A stretch of 64,000 nucleotides of DNA from NCBI RefSeq assembly GCF_039544005.1, contig NZ_BAABKV010000001.1, positions 4,402,001 through 4,466,000 on the forward strand. The letters run 5' to 3'. The DNA comes from Kitasatospora paranensis. Its GTDB lineage: Bacteria > Actinomycetota > Actinomycetes > Streptomycetales > Streptomycetaceae. Under the pieces are notes generated by a model. That model saw only the letters and a list, made by a program, of their open reading frames with translations, made no database searches and was not told where the DNA came from. Shown here piece after piece: positions 40,012-47,447 of this stretch; the first letter of the stretch is position 1, and the number at the start of each line of letters is the position of its first letter. Made by a program: the position numbers and the translations under genes.

Positions 40012-40956
40012 TCAGGCTGCGCGGCTGACGCCCTGTGCGCCGCGGGCGAGTCCCTGGCGGATGGTGCGCAGGCACTCGGACTCACCGAGGCCGATGGAGC
40101 GGCCGGCGGCGAGCAGGGCGTTCGTGGCGTCAGCCTCGGGCAGGGTTCCGGCGGCGACCAGGCGGCCGACGGAGGCGGCGGAAGCGAACAGGGCCGTGTT
40201 CCGCCGCCCCTCGCCCGCCTCCTCGACCTTGGCGGCCTCGCGGTCGAGAACGGCGCGGTTGTAGGCGCTCAGGCGCCCGATCCGGGAGCGGATCGACGCC
40301 ACGTCAGGCGGCGGCCCGGCCGGGGCCTTGGGGGTGAGCAGGGTCAGCAGCCATGGCGGGAGCGGGGCCGGGGGCAGGTCGACGGTGACGACGTAGGGCT
40401 TGCCGTTGACGGTGCTGCCGGGGGCGACGACGTACCCGCCGCTGGCGCGGGTGTCGACCTTCCACCCCAACCCGCCGCGCTTGTCTCCGGTGGTGTTCCG
40501 CAGCCGCACCCCGTCCGGCAGAACGAAGTACAGGTGGAAGCCGCCGCGGCCGGTGCGCACGGTCAGGGTCTGGTCGGGGATGGGCTGCTGGTACTGCTCG
40601 CACAGGGCGGCGAACACGTCCATGCCGTCCGCGATGCCCTGCCCGGCCACATCCGGGGGAGGCACGTCCCGGGGGTGCTTGGGGGTGTCGAGGTCGACCA
40701 CCAGCAGCCCGGACGGGCCGCAGGCCACCCCGATGCCGTACGGGCCGTGCCCCCACGCCCGGCCGATCACGTCCGGGTCGAGAGTGGCGCGCTTCTCCCA
40801 GCCGAGGTGACCGTCAGCGCACGCGCTGATGCCGGGGCAGCGGTCTTTGTGGTGCAGGGCGGGGTATTTGGCGTCGGGTGCGAGCGGGAAGACGTGGTGC
40901 CCGCGGCCGGCCGCCGCGAGGGCGGCGGCAAGCTGGGGGTTACTGGTCGGGGGCAA
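40012..40956 (-). CDS. Bifunctional DNA primase/polymerase (prim-pol), RepPP-like
   Basis: 314 residues. Prim-pol signatures: AAGRGHHVFPLAPDAKYPAL at the N-terminus, the catalytic hhhDhD motif LLVVDLDTPKHP (about residue 87), and GGFHLYFVLPDG with the third-motif His. A helical C-terminal domain of about 100 residues follows (IGLGESECLRTIRQGLARGA). The best start is TTG 40956, with GAGGG upstream. Prim-pol proteins act as replication initiators in one class of AICE. The start overlaps the small zinc protein gene upstream by 17 bases. Confidence 0.88.
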   Translation of the reverse strand: MPPTSNPQLAAALAAAGRGHHVFPLAPDAKYPALHHKDRCPGISACADGHLGWEKRATLDPDVIGRAWGHGPYGIGVACGPSGLLVVDLDTPKHPRDVPPPDVAGQGIADGMDVFAALCEQYQQPIPDQTLTVRTGRGGFHLYFVLPDGVRLRNTTGDKRGGLGWKVDTRASGGYVVAPGSTVNGKPYVVTVDLPPAPLPPWLLTLLTPKAPAGPPPDVASIRSRIGRLSAYNRAVLDREAAKVEEAGEGRRNTALFASAASVGRLVAAGTLPEADATNALLAAGRSIGLGESECLRTIRQGLARGAQGVSRAA

Positions 40957-41122
40957 GGGTTGTTCCCTCCTCCGGTGGGATGTGCTGCTCGGCGCACACC
41001 TTGTGCGCCGGACGCCGCTGCTGGTCCCGCAGGGGCGTAGGGCGGCCGCACCAGCGACACGGGCGGTCGCCGGTGCGGTCGTAGTGGCGGGCGTCGCGCC
41101 AGTCCAGGCCGGGCCCGGTCAT
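40940..41122 (-). CDS. Small putative zinc-binding protein
   Basis: 60 residues: CRWC, then HKVC 20 residues later (PCRWCGRPTPLRDQQRRPAH), which could bind one zinc. No obvious ribosome site; probably translated by coupling from the gene ending seven bases upstream. Not recognised as a named family. Similar short zinc proteins are common in AICE operons. Confidence 0.5.
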   Translation of the reverse strand: MTGPGLDWRDARHYDRTGDRPCRWCGRPTPLRDQQRRPAHKVCAEQHIPPEEGTTLAPDQ

Positions 41123-41128
41123 GGGTGG

Positions 41129-41335
41129 TTAGCGGTCGCCGTACTTGGCGTCCCAGCGGGCGATGGCCTCGTCGTGGAGCCGGTCCGCGCGGGCTTCCAG
41201 GCGCTTGGTGGACTTCCCGCGGTCGTCGGCGCGGGTGATCCGGACGCCGAGGAGGAAGAGGCGGGCGGCGTCGGTGAGGTTGTCGGCGCCGAGCTGGCGC
41301 GGGTCGAGGTAGGTGGGGCGGTCCTTCTTGGCCAT
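41129..41335 (-). CDS. Hypothetical small helical protein
   Basis: 68 residues, charged and mostly helical (LGADNLTDAARLFLLGVRIT, then RADRLHDEAIARWDAKYG). ATG 41335 follows AGGAGA at 9 bases. A longer open frame on the same strand (41119-41400) overlaps but reads as Pro/Ser/Arg shadow. Function unknown; part of the element's minus-strand operon. Confidence 0.65.
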   Translation of the reverse strand: MAKKDRPTYLDPRQLGADNLTDAARLFLLGVRITRADDRGKSTKRLEARADRLHDEAIARWDAKYGDR

Positions 41336-41353
41336 GGCTGGTGTCTCCTGATC

Positions 41354-41620
41354 TCAGGCGGCGCGGCGGCGGGCGGTGGGGAAGGGCAGGACGGTGGCAA
41401 GCTGGACCGGCTCCGCCTCGGCGGTGTCGGGGGCGGGCTCGCCGCCCTCCGGCGGCACCCCGTCCCCGGCGGTGGCCCGGGCGTGGGCGGATTCGGCGAG
41501 GACGGTGTCGACGGCGGCGGCGTCGGTGCGCCAGCCGCGCTGTCCGGTGAGGTAGGCGGCGGTGCCGGCGATGCCGGGGCCGAACAGCACAGCGGCGGTG
41601 ACCAGGTCGGCGGTGCTCAC
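41354..41620 (-). CDS. Small membrane protein of the element
   Basis: 88 residues from GTG 41620. One membrane helix (LVTAAVLFGPGIAGTAAYLT) near the N-terminus, then an acidic cytoplasmic region and a basic end (FPTARRRAA). The start overlaps the stop of the upstream gene (GTGA). Function unknown. Confidence 0.6.
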   Translation of the reverse strand: MSTADLVTAAVLFGPGIAGTAAYLTGQRGWRTDAAAVDTVLAESAHARATAGDGVPPEGGEPAPDTAEAEPVQLATVLPFPTARRRAA

Positions 41621-41829
41621 GGGGTGGTGCCTCCGTTCGCGGTGCAGGTGGCGAGGGCGTCCAGGACGGTGGTGCCGAGGACGGCGAGCCGGTGTTCGAT
41701 GGCCTGCCAGGACTGGGCGTCGATGTGCATCAGGGCCGCCAGCGCGGCGGCCGGCTGCCGGTCGGTGGCGGCGGTGAGGGCTTCGCGGAAGTGGACGGCG
41801 GCGAGCGGGCGGATGTCGGGGCTGGTCAT
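41617..41829 (-). CDS. Hypothetical small protein of the element
   Basis: 70 residues: TSPDIRPLAAVHFREALTAA, AALMHIDAQSWQAIEHRLAV and VLDALATCTANGGTTP. Soluble, probably helical. ATG 41829 has GGAAGGA upstream. Its stop overlaps the start of the next gene. I recognise no family. Confidence 0.6.
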   Translation of the reverse strand: MTSPDIRPLAAVHFREALTAATDRQPAAALAALMHIDAQSWQAIEHRLAVLGTTVLDALATCTANGGTTP

Positions 41830-41892
41830 GGCGGTGGTTCCTTCCACGGGGCCGCGGCCGGGGGCCGGGCAGCGGGTGGTTAGGGTGCGCGC

Positions 41893-42060
41893 ATGGAGAA
41901 GCTGTTGGCGCTACTGGTGAAGGGCGCGATCCGTGGAGGGGTGCGACTGTTCCTCGGCTGGCTGGGCGTGTCAGGGTCCGTGGCGGCTGTGGTCGTGCTG
42001 GTGCTCGCGCTCTGCTGGAGCGGCTGGATGCTGACCCGCCGTCGGGCGGCCCGGGCCTGA
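41893..42060 (+). CDS. Possible 55-residue membrane peptide, opposite strand
   Basis: ATG 41893 with AGGG seven bases upstream encodes MEKLLALLVKGAIRGGVRLF, then a hydrophobic segment (SVAAVVVLVLALCWSGWML) and a basic end (TRRRAARA). It is the only plus-strand frame inside the long minus-strand operon. The gap it occupies (41830-42066) is otherwise empty. Composition fits a small membrane peptide, but it could be chance in high-GC DNA. Confidence 0.4.
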   Translation: MEKLLALLVKGAIRGGVRLFLGWLGVSGSVAAVVVLVLALCWSGWMLTRRRAARA

Positions 42061-42066
42061 ATCGGC

Positions 42067-42255
42067 TCAGTGCTGGGCGAGGGCGTGGACGGCGGCGGTC
42101 AGCAGAGCGTTGACGGGCCCGGCGAGGCCGGTGGAGGCGGCGGTGAAGCCGGACAGCCACACCACCAGGGCGGCGCCGGGGCCGAGGCGGCGGAAGTACA
42201 GGAGCGCTCCGGCTCCGGCGGCCATCAGGAGCGCGGCGGACACGGTGACGAGCAC
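42067..42255 (-). CDS. Small two-helix membrane protein
   Basis: 62 residues: two hydrophobic helices (VTVSAALLMAAGAGALLYF and ALVVWLSGFTAASTGLAGP) around a short basic loop (RRLG). GTG 42255 follows GAGGAG. Size and place resemble the small Spd-type membrane proteins of Streptomyces plasmids, which help spread within mycelium. The function is inferred from context only. Confidence 0.6.
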   Translation of the reverse strand: MLVTVSAALLMAAGAGALLYFRRLGPGAALVVWLSGFTAASTGLAGPVNALLTAAVHALAQH

Positions 42256-42272
42256 GGTGGTTCTCCTCTCGG

Positions 42273-42539
42273 TTAGCGGCGGGCGGCGTCGCGGATGCGG
42301 CGGGCGGCGGCCCGGGTGCGGGTGGAGTGGTTGTGCAGGCGGCGGCCGATCCGCAGCCGCCGGCCGGTCGCCTGGCATCGGCGGCAGGGCTTGGGGCGGC
42401 GCCGCAGGCGGCCGGTGGGGGCCTGCCAGCCGGTGCCGGTGCACTTGCGGCAGCGGCCGAATGGGCTCACCCAGCACACGGCGCTGTAACACAGTGTGAC
42501 GGCGAGTAGGCAGGCGAGTGCCAGGACAGTGGGGGTCAC
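42273..42539 (-). CDS. Membrane-anchored small protein with DnaJ-like zinc motifs
   Basis: 88 residues. One N-terminal helix (TPTVLALACLLAVTLCYSAV) followed by two C-x-x-C-x-x-T-G units (RCRKCTGTGWQAPTG and PCRRCQATGRRLR) that resemble DnaJ zinc-centre repeats, then a very basic tail. GTG 42539 start. Directly upstream is the palindrome region 42581-42674. Proteins of this layout recur in AICEs; their role is unknown. Confidence 0.65.
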   Translation of the reverse strand: MTPTVLALACLLAVTLCYSAVCWVSPFGRCRKCTGTGWQAPTGRLRRRPKPCRRCQATGRRLRIGRRLHNHSTRTRAAARRIRDAARR

Positions 42540-42580
42540 GTGGGTGCCTCCGGGGCGGGTTTCGGGGGTTTGCGCAGGTG

Positions 42581-42674
42581 GGCCGCTATCCGCTAGCGGC
42601 CAGCTCGGAGCCTGGATGGGCCGCTATCGGGGCTGCTATCGATAGCAGGGGCACCCGCTATCGATAGCAGCCCC
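42581..42674. repeat. Palindrome cluster downstream of traB
   Basis: An 18-bp perfect inverted repeat with a 10-base spacer (42629-42646 and 42657-42674). Each arm contains the palindrome GCTATCGATAGC; the left one extends to a 16-bp palindrome CTGCTATCGATAGCAG. A further hairpin GGCCGCTA/TAGCGGCC is at 42581-42601. The cluster starts nine bases past the traB stop. It may be a terminator, a repressor operator or the cis-acting transfer locus recognised by TraB. Confidence 0.75.
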
Positions 42675-42682
42675 GGAGGGTG

Positions 42683-44878
42683 TCAGGCGGGCCGCTTGTC
42701 GTCACGCCGAGTGATGGCCTCGGTGAGGTCCTTGTGCTCGATGCCGCGCTTGTTGACGAACTTGCCGCCCACCCGGCGGCCGACCTGCCCGGCGTTCACG
42801 CCGTGCGGCTTGAGCGCGCTGGACAGCTGCTCGGGCTCCCAGCCGCCGTACCGGTCCTCGTCCAGGGCGGCGAGCGCGGCGACCAGGGTCTCGGACCAGA
42901 CCTTGGCCTCACCCGCGGGCCAGATGGAGATCAGGTCGTCCAGGATCCCCGTGTTGTTCTTCGCCCGCTCCGGCTGCTCGCCCGCGGCTACCCCGGTGAG
43001 GGTGCCGGCCGCGATCCGCGCGGCCCGGGCCCGGTCCATGATGCGCCCGGCGGCGGGGCCGTCGAGGTAGTAGGAGCGGACGATCTGCGCGTCGGTGGCC
43101 GCTCCCACGAGGTAGCCGATGCCCTTGTCGTTCGCTGTGAACGACGTGGCCCGCAGACCGTTCTTGTAGCTGGACGTGCCGAGGACCATGTCGTTCTCGG
43201 TCTGGCCCATCACCCGCAGGCAGAACCGGATACCCACGTTCGCCGACACCCCCGACGGCAGGGACTTCACGTCCGGCCGCTGGGTGGCCAGCAGCAGGAT
43301 CACGCCCATCGCCGGGCCGCGCTTGATGATGGCCTCCGAGAGGGTGCCGGCCTCCTTGCCGAACGTGTCGTGGGAGTACAGCTCCTGGCACTCGTCGATG
43401 ATGAGCACCAGCGGGTGCAGGCCGAGCTTGCGATCGGCGGCCAGCTCCGGGGTGACCTTGTTCTCCGGCCGCCGCTCCTTCGGCAGCGAGCGGATGACCG
43501 CGGCCCGGCGCTCCAGCTCCTTGTGTACGTAGCGCAGGGAGTTGACGGCGCCCTCGATGGTCTCGTCGTCGGCGCCGGAGCCGTAGTCGGCGGCGACCTT
43601 GGCGGCGTCCTCCAGGTCACCGGTGCCCTTGAGCTCCCACACGTGCAGCTCGGCGGTCGGGTCGAGCGCCGCGGCCAGCATCAGGACCCGCAGGGCGAAG
43701 GTCTTGCCGAACCGGGGCATCGCACCGATCAGCACGTTCGCGAACATCAGCAGCATCGACACGCTGCGGCCGCGCTGGTCGGTGCCGAACGGCAACGGCT
43801 TGAACAGGCTGACCGTGCCCGCCGCGGCGAGCGGCCACGCCGGCGCCTTGGTCTGCGACATGTCCTGATCACCGACCCACAGCATCAGCCGTCCGGCGTG
43901 CTGATCGTGGACCGGCTCCGGCCACACGCACCCCAGCGGGCGGCGCAGACCGGAGGCGAGGCGGTCCCGCTTGTCGATGATGTCGATCGCGGTCACGCCA
44001 TACGGCAGGTCGATGTCGGCCCGCCAGCCGTTGCCGTCCCGGGTGATCGGCGCGACGAACTTGATCCCGTCACCACCCTTGGCCATCGCCTTGTTGATCT
44101 CGGCAATGCCCATCGCCCCCAGCGCCCGAACGATGATGTCCGAGGTCAGGCGCTGCACCTTCGTCGCCACCACCGCCCGGTCGATCAGCGGCTGATCGGC
44201 CTGCCCACCCGCACCCCCGAGCGCGAGGGCCGCGGCGGTGGCCAGGGCGAGGGTGGTCCAGCCCGGGGTGGCGACCAGCAGCACCGCGGTGAACGCCACC
44301 CCCAGCACCGCCGCGAGGGCGAGGATCACGCCGCGGGAGCGGACCCGGCGGTCCCGCTGCCGCGACAGGATCAGGTACTGCTCCACGTCCTCCCGGCGCA
44401 CCGACGCGGCGCGCACGGGGCGGCCCTCGGAGTCGGTCACCCACCGGTAGGTGCCGCCGACCAGGCGGGCGGTGCCGCGCGGCGCCCGGCCGAGCAGCTT
44501 CCCGGCGTAGAGCGGGGAGCGGACCGCGTGGTAGCCGGTCGTGTGGGCCGCGTTGCCGCCCAGCCACCGGGCGTAGGAGACGAGTTCGGCCTTCGAGCGG
44601 GCCCAGGCGGGGATGATCGGGCGGCGCTTCGCCCCGCGGGCGGTCGCCATCCGGTCCACCGGGCCGGACTTCTCGCGGGAGTCGACGTAGACGGACGGCA
44701 GGCCGTCCTCGTCCACGCCAGGCCCGACCGGGCGGCGGTCGGCGCGGGCCTTGTCGAAGTCCAGGACGGTGGCGCCGATGGCCTGGTCGGTAGCCATGTC
44801 CGCTTCCAGGGCGGCGAACAGGCCGTTCGGGTCGTCGGGGTTGTTGTCCGACCCGGAAGGGGTGTGGTGCTGGTTCAC
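42683..44878 (-). CDS. TraB-like FtsK/SpoIIIE DNA translocase
   Basis: 731 residues. Conjugative double-stranded DNA pump of actinomycete elements. Two membrane helices (about residues 175-215: GVILALAAVLGVAFTAVLLV and WTTLALATAAALALGG). Walker A GAMPRFGKT (about residue 385-393), Walker B LVLIIDECQ (about 488-496), and the FtsK motif ILLLATQRPDVKSLPSG. The C-terminal winged-helix segment (about 660-731, HGVNAGQVGRRVGGKF) probably reads the clt repeats. GTG 44878 follows GGAAGGA; an ATG 24 bases upstream has no ribosome site. Confidence 0.92.
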   Translation of the reverse strand: MNQHHTPSGSDNNPDDPNGLFAALEADMATDQAIGATVLDFDKARADRRPVGPGVDEDGLPSVYVDSREKSGPVDRMATARGAKRRPIIPAWARSKAELVSYARWLGGNAAHTTGYHAVRSPLYAGKLLGRAPRGTARLVGGTYRWVTDSEGRPVRAASVRREDVEQYLILSRQRDRRVRSRGVILALAAVLGVAFTAVLLVATPGWTTLALATAAALALGGAGGQADQPLIDRAVVATKVQRLTSDIIVRALGAMGIAEINKAMAKGGDGIKFVAPITRDGNGWRADIDLPYGVTAIDIIDKRDRLASGLRRPLGCVWPEPVHDQHAGRLMLWVGDQDMSQTKAPAWPLAAAGTVSLFKPLPFGTDQRGRSVSMLLMFANVLIGAMPRFGKTFALRVLMLAAALDPTAELHVWELKGTGDLEDAAKVAADYGSGADDETIEGAVNSLRYVHKELERRAAVIRSLPKERRPENKVTPELAADRKLGLHPLVLIIDECQELYSHDTFGKEAGTLSEAIIKRGPAMGVILLLATQRPDVKSLPSGVSANVGIRFCLRVMGQTENDMVLGTSSYKNGLRATSFTANDKGIGYLVGAATDAQIVRSYYLDGPAAGRIMDRARAARIAAGTLTGVAAGEQPERAKNNTGILDDLISIWPAGEAKVWSETLVAALAALDEDRYGGWEPEQLSSALKPHGVNAGQVGRRVGGKFVNKRGIEHKDLTEAITRRDDKRPA

Positions 44879-44978
44879 TGGTGGTTCCTTCCTCACTGCC
44901 ATGGGTGGTGCGGGAAAAGGGGCCCGGGGCGGCCGGACAGCTTGCCGGCAGGAACGGCCGTCCCGGGTGTGATGCGTG

Positions 44979-45215
44979 TCAGGCGGTGGCGCAGTCGCAG
45001 GAGCGCAGGTGCAGCGCGGCGCAGTGCTGCAGCCTGGTGAGGGCCGTGGGGCGAAGGTCAGCGTCGAACTCCATGTCGTCCAGCACGGTCAGCAGGTCGC
45101 CGAGCTGGTGACGGGTGATGGTGACGGCGTATTCGTTCCAGCGCTCCAGGGCGTGTCGCGCGTCCGGGTTCTCCCAGCGCAGTTCCAGCTGGACGGTTTC
45201 GGTCTGGTTTTCTAT
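44979..45215 (-). CDS. Hypothetical small protein, start codon unclear
   Basis: About 78 residues: ENQTETVQLELRWENPDARH, NEYAVTITRHQLGDLLTVLD, ending HLRSCDCATA. Acidic and probably a mixed alpha/beta fold. AAGGAG is well placed for a start at 45215, but the codon there is ATA. No ATG, GTG or TTG occurs until MEFDADL, deep in the protein. Either ATA is used or a base is wrong. Function unknown. Confidence 0.5.
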   Translation of the reverse strand: MENQTETVQLELRWENPDARHALERWNEYAVTITRHQLGDLLTVLDDMEFDADLRPTALTRLQHCAALHLRSCDCATA

Positions 45216-45229
45216 GGCGGGGCTCCTTG

Positions 45230-45502
45230 TCAGTCGCGGTCGGTGGCGCGCCAGGGGATCGAGCGGCAGTCGGCGGCGTGCTTGTTCGCGGCGTCGCGGG
45301 CGGTGTGGCGCTGGGTGGAGCCGGGGCCGTTGTCGGCCTGGCAGCCGAGGCACAGCCACTTGAACGCCAGGTCGGGGCCGTGGTGGGCGGCGGCCTCGGC
45401 GTGGTTGAACAGGGCGACCAGGGCGGAGCCGAGGGTGAGGAACACGGCCTCGGTGCCGACCGGCAGCCCGGTGACGGGGTCCTTGTGGATCAGCGTGAAC
45501 AC
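45230..45502 (-). CDS. Hypothetical small putative zinc protein
   Basis: 90 residues. N-terminal FTLIHKDPVTGLPVGTEAVF, a hydrophobic middle, then CLGC ... KHAADC (LAFKWLCLGCQADNG), possibly a Cys/His zinc site. GTG 45502 start with a weak purine-rich site. Followed after 14 bases by the next small gene. Unknown family. Confidence 0.55.
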   Translation of the reverse strand: MFTLIHKDPVTGLPVGTEAVFLTLGSALVALFNHAEAAAHHGPDLAFKWLCLGCQADNGPGSTQRHTARDAANKHAADCRSIPWRATDRD

Positions 45503-45517
45503 GGTGTCTCGTCTCGA

Positions 45518-45888
45518 TCAGGCCGCGACCGGGAGGCCGTCGGCGCAGGGCAGGCAGGTACCGAGGTGGGCGGGCAGGACGTATCCGGCGTCCCGCCCAC
45601 AGGACGGGCAGGTACGGCGGGCCCGGTTCGCCGCGGCGAGCGCCGCGGCACGGGCGGGGTCATCGGCCGCACGGGCTTGGCCAAGGTGGTGCGGTAGAGG
45701 TAGGCGGCCCGCACACCGGAGCGGCGGGAGCGCCAGAGGATCTGTGCGGCGACCGGCTGACCACCCGGCCGCAACCCCCGGGCGCGGAGCTGGCGGCGGG
45801 TCAGGTAGCCGTCCGGGGCCATCCGCCACGGGAACGTCGGCAGGCCGAACCGCTCGCCGTCCGGGTCCCAGAACCGCGGCCGGCTCAC
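45518..45888 (-). CDS. RRQRL-motif zinc-binding protein (one frame break)
   Basis: About 123 residues after repair. N-terminus FGLPTFPWRMAPDGYLTRRQ then LRARGLRPGGQPVAAQILWR, the family's RRQL/RRQRL region. The C-terminus CPSCGRDAGYVLP and GTCLPCADGLPVAA forms a four-Cys zinc ribbon. The two halves are in different frames; one missing base near 45664 restores VRPDDPARAAALAAANRA. Such proteins are typical AICE operon members of unknown role. The start overlaps the stop of the DUF2637 gene. Confidence 0.7.
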
Positions 45889-46772
45889 GCCGCGGACTCC
45901 TCACCCGCAGCGCCGTCCTCGTCCTCGTCGGCGACGGTCGGCGGCTCGGTTGGGGTGGCGGTGCGTTCGGCCTTGAGGGTGTCGCGCAGGCCGCGGGCGT
46001 TGACCGACGACGTGCGGACCGCGGTGCGGATCCGCTCCGCGGTCAGCTCGGCCTCGGGCCAGTCGGCCGTGGCGATGCGAGCCTCGGCGAGCAGCTCCGC
46101 CGGCGTGCGGGTCGGGACCTTCGTGCGGGCCGACTGCGGCACGCTGCCGGTCGACCGCCGCGGCCGACTCGACACCGCCGCCACCGCCCGCACCGGGCGG
46201 ACCGGCACCACCTCGACCGGGGCCGGAATCGGCTCCGCAGTCGGTGCCGAGTCGGCCAACTCGAACAAGGGTTCGATGCGCTTGGGGTCGGCCGATTCGA
46301 GCAGTTCAGACCCCGACCGGTTTGCACTGGGCTGGTCGATTTCTGCCGGTTCGGGCCGGTGGTGCAGCACCTTCGCGACCAGGTCAGATCCGAAGAAGAT
46401 GGAGCCAACCGGCAAGCAGGAGGCGAGCAGCACCAGCGCATAGTGGGCGGGTGCCCAGTCGGCCAACCGGACCCGACCGCCGCCGTGCAGCGCGGGCACC
46501 AGACCGTGCACGTAGTTGAGCACCAGACTGGCGGCAGTGAAGGCGCCCAGCACCCGCAGCGCGAACCGTCGGTCCGGCCCGGTCAGGATCAGCGCGGCGA
46601 CCAGTGCGAGCGCCATCAGACCGTCGACCACCAGCGGGTAGAGACCGGCGGCGAGCGGGTCCGCGCCGATCGCGGCGGCGATGTCCTTCAACGCGTTCCA
46701 CGAGACGCGGAACGCCATGCCGACCACGCCCAGCAGCGCGGCCACCATCCAGAACTTGCCCGCCCGACTCAC
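45885..46772 (-). CDS. DUF2637 membrane protein, Spd-like
   Basis: 295 residues. Four hydrophobic helices in the first 135 residues (FWMVAALLGVVGMAFRVSW; YPLVVDGLMALALVAALIL; LRVLGAFTAASLVLNYVHGL; YALVLLASCLPVGSIFFGS). The C-terminal half is soluble and charged, with an HTH-like segment (ELTAERIRTAVRTSSVNARG). DUF2637 proteins lie in transfer operons of Streptomyces plasmids and AICEs and are thought to aid intramycelial spread. GTG 46772 overlaps the stop of the upstream gene. Confidence 0.82.
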   Translation of the reverse strand: MSRAGKFWMVAALLGVVGMAFRVSWNALKDIAAAIGADPLAAGLYPLVVDGLMALALVAALILTGPDRRFALRVLGAFTAASLVLNYVHGLVPALHGGGRVRLADWAPAHYALVLLASCLPVGSIFFGSDLVAKVLHHRPEPAEIDQPSANRSGSELLESADPKRIEPLFELADSAPTAEPIPAPVEVVPVRPVRAVAAVSSRPRRSTGSVPQSARTKVPTRTPAELLAEARIATADWPEAELTAERIRTAVRTSSVNARGLRDTLKAERTATPTEPPTVADEDEDGAAGEESAA

Positions 46773-47050
46773 GCCGCCACCCCCAGCATCACCGGCCGGC
46801 GACGGACGGTGCGGCGGGCCACGGCCAGCGGGACCGGCGCGGTGTTCATCAGACGCTCGGCGTAGGCGGCCAGCTCCGGGGCATCCCGGCGCAGGTCCGC
46901 CAGCACCGCATGCGCCACGTCCATCCGGGCGGCGCGGTCGAGGGCCGACTCGCCGGGCACGCCGACGAACAGCTCCTCATCCACACCCAACGCCAGCTCC
47001 GCGAACTCATCCGAGTTCACGGCATGCTGGCCTGCAACAATCGACTTCAC
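46769..47050 (-). CDS. Hypothetical protein, first gene of the transfer operon
   Basis: 93 residues from GTG 47050: KSIVAGQHAVNSDEFAELAL, GVDEELFVGVPGESALDRAA and LADLRRDAPELAAYAERLMN, ending RRTVRRRPVMLGVAA. AGAGGT lies 6 bases upstream. No family recognised. It is the first gene after the rRNA-leader-like sequence, so its expression reports the operon promoter. Confidence 0.65.
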   Translation of the reverse strand: MKSIVAGQHAVNSDEFAELALGVDEELFVGVPGESALDRAARMDVAHAVLADLRRDAPELAAYAERLMNTAPVPLAVARRTVRRRPVMLGVAA

Positions 47051-47221
47051 GGGTCTACCTCTTCGTCCGTCGGGGAGGTGGGCCCGAGGGCCGCCGCGCA
47101 CTCCTTGGCCGGAGCGCGGCGGCCCGTCTCATTGGGCCCAGACCACTCGTCACGCACGAGTAGCCATGGATCCCGGCCCGCATCCAGGGGTGCGGGCCGG
47201 TCACCAAAGTGACTCGTTCGT

Positions 47222-47252
47222 TGATGAGCACACTGTTGAGTTCTCAAGGAAC
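47222..47252 (-). promoter_or_regulatory. rRNA-leader-like (antitermination-type) sequence heading the transfer operon
   Basis: On the minus strand this reads GTTCCTTGAGAACTCAACAG followed by TGTGCTCATCAACGAACGAG. This is close to the conserved leader found upstream of actinobacterial 16S rRNA genes (TTTGAGAACTCAACAGTGTG), which includes the boxA-like antitermination signal. The surrounding gap 47051-47447 has no gene. It must also hold divergent promoters for the minus operon and for the HTH gene at 47448. Confidence 0.65.
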
Positions 47253-47447
47253 ACGCGCTTCCTTCGGGGGCTGTCACCCCACCCCTCCAGGCGCATTTGC
47301 ACAGCTCAGAGCAGCCCTAAGAAGGGCTTCTGGTTTGCCTAGGGGGCTTTCCCTTTGGCGTGATACCCAAGGTAGGCAGGGCGAGCCTTTGCGTCAGGCC
47401 CCCTCGCGGTAGCCTTGCTATGCCCCCTAGGCAGTGAAGGGATCACC

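Noticed and set aside
38115..40028. Plus-strand open frame of 637 codons opposite the DUF3987 gene
   Set aside because: Gly/Val-rich shadow; DUF3987 on the minus strand has motifs, a ribosome site and operon context.
41119..41400. Minus-strand 93-codon frame overlapping the 68-residue gene
   Set aside because: Pro/Ser/Arg-rich with no ribosome site; the overlapping 41129-41335 frame has AGGAGA and balanced composition.
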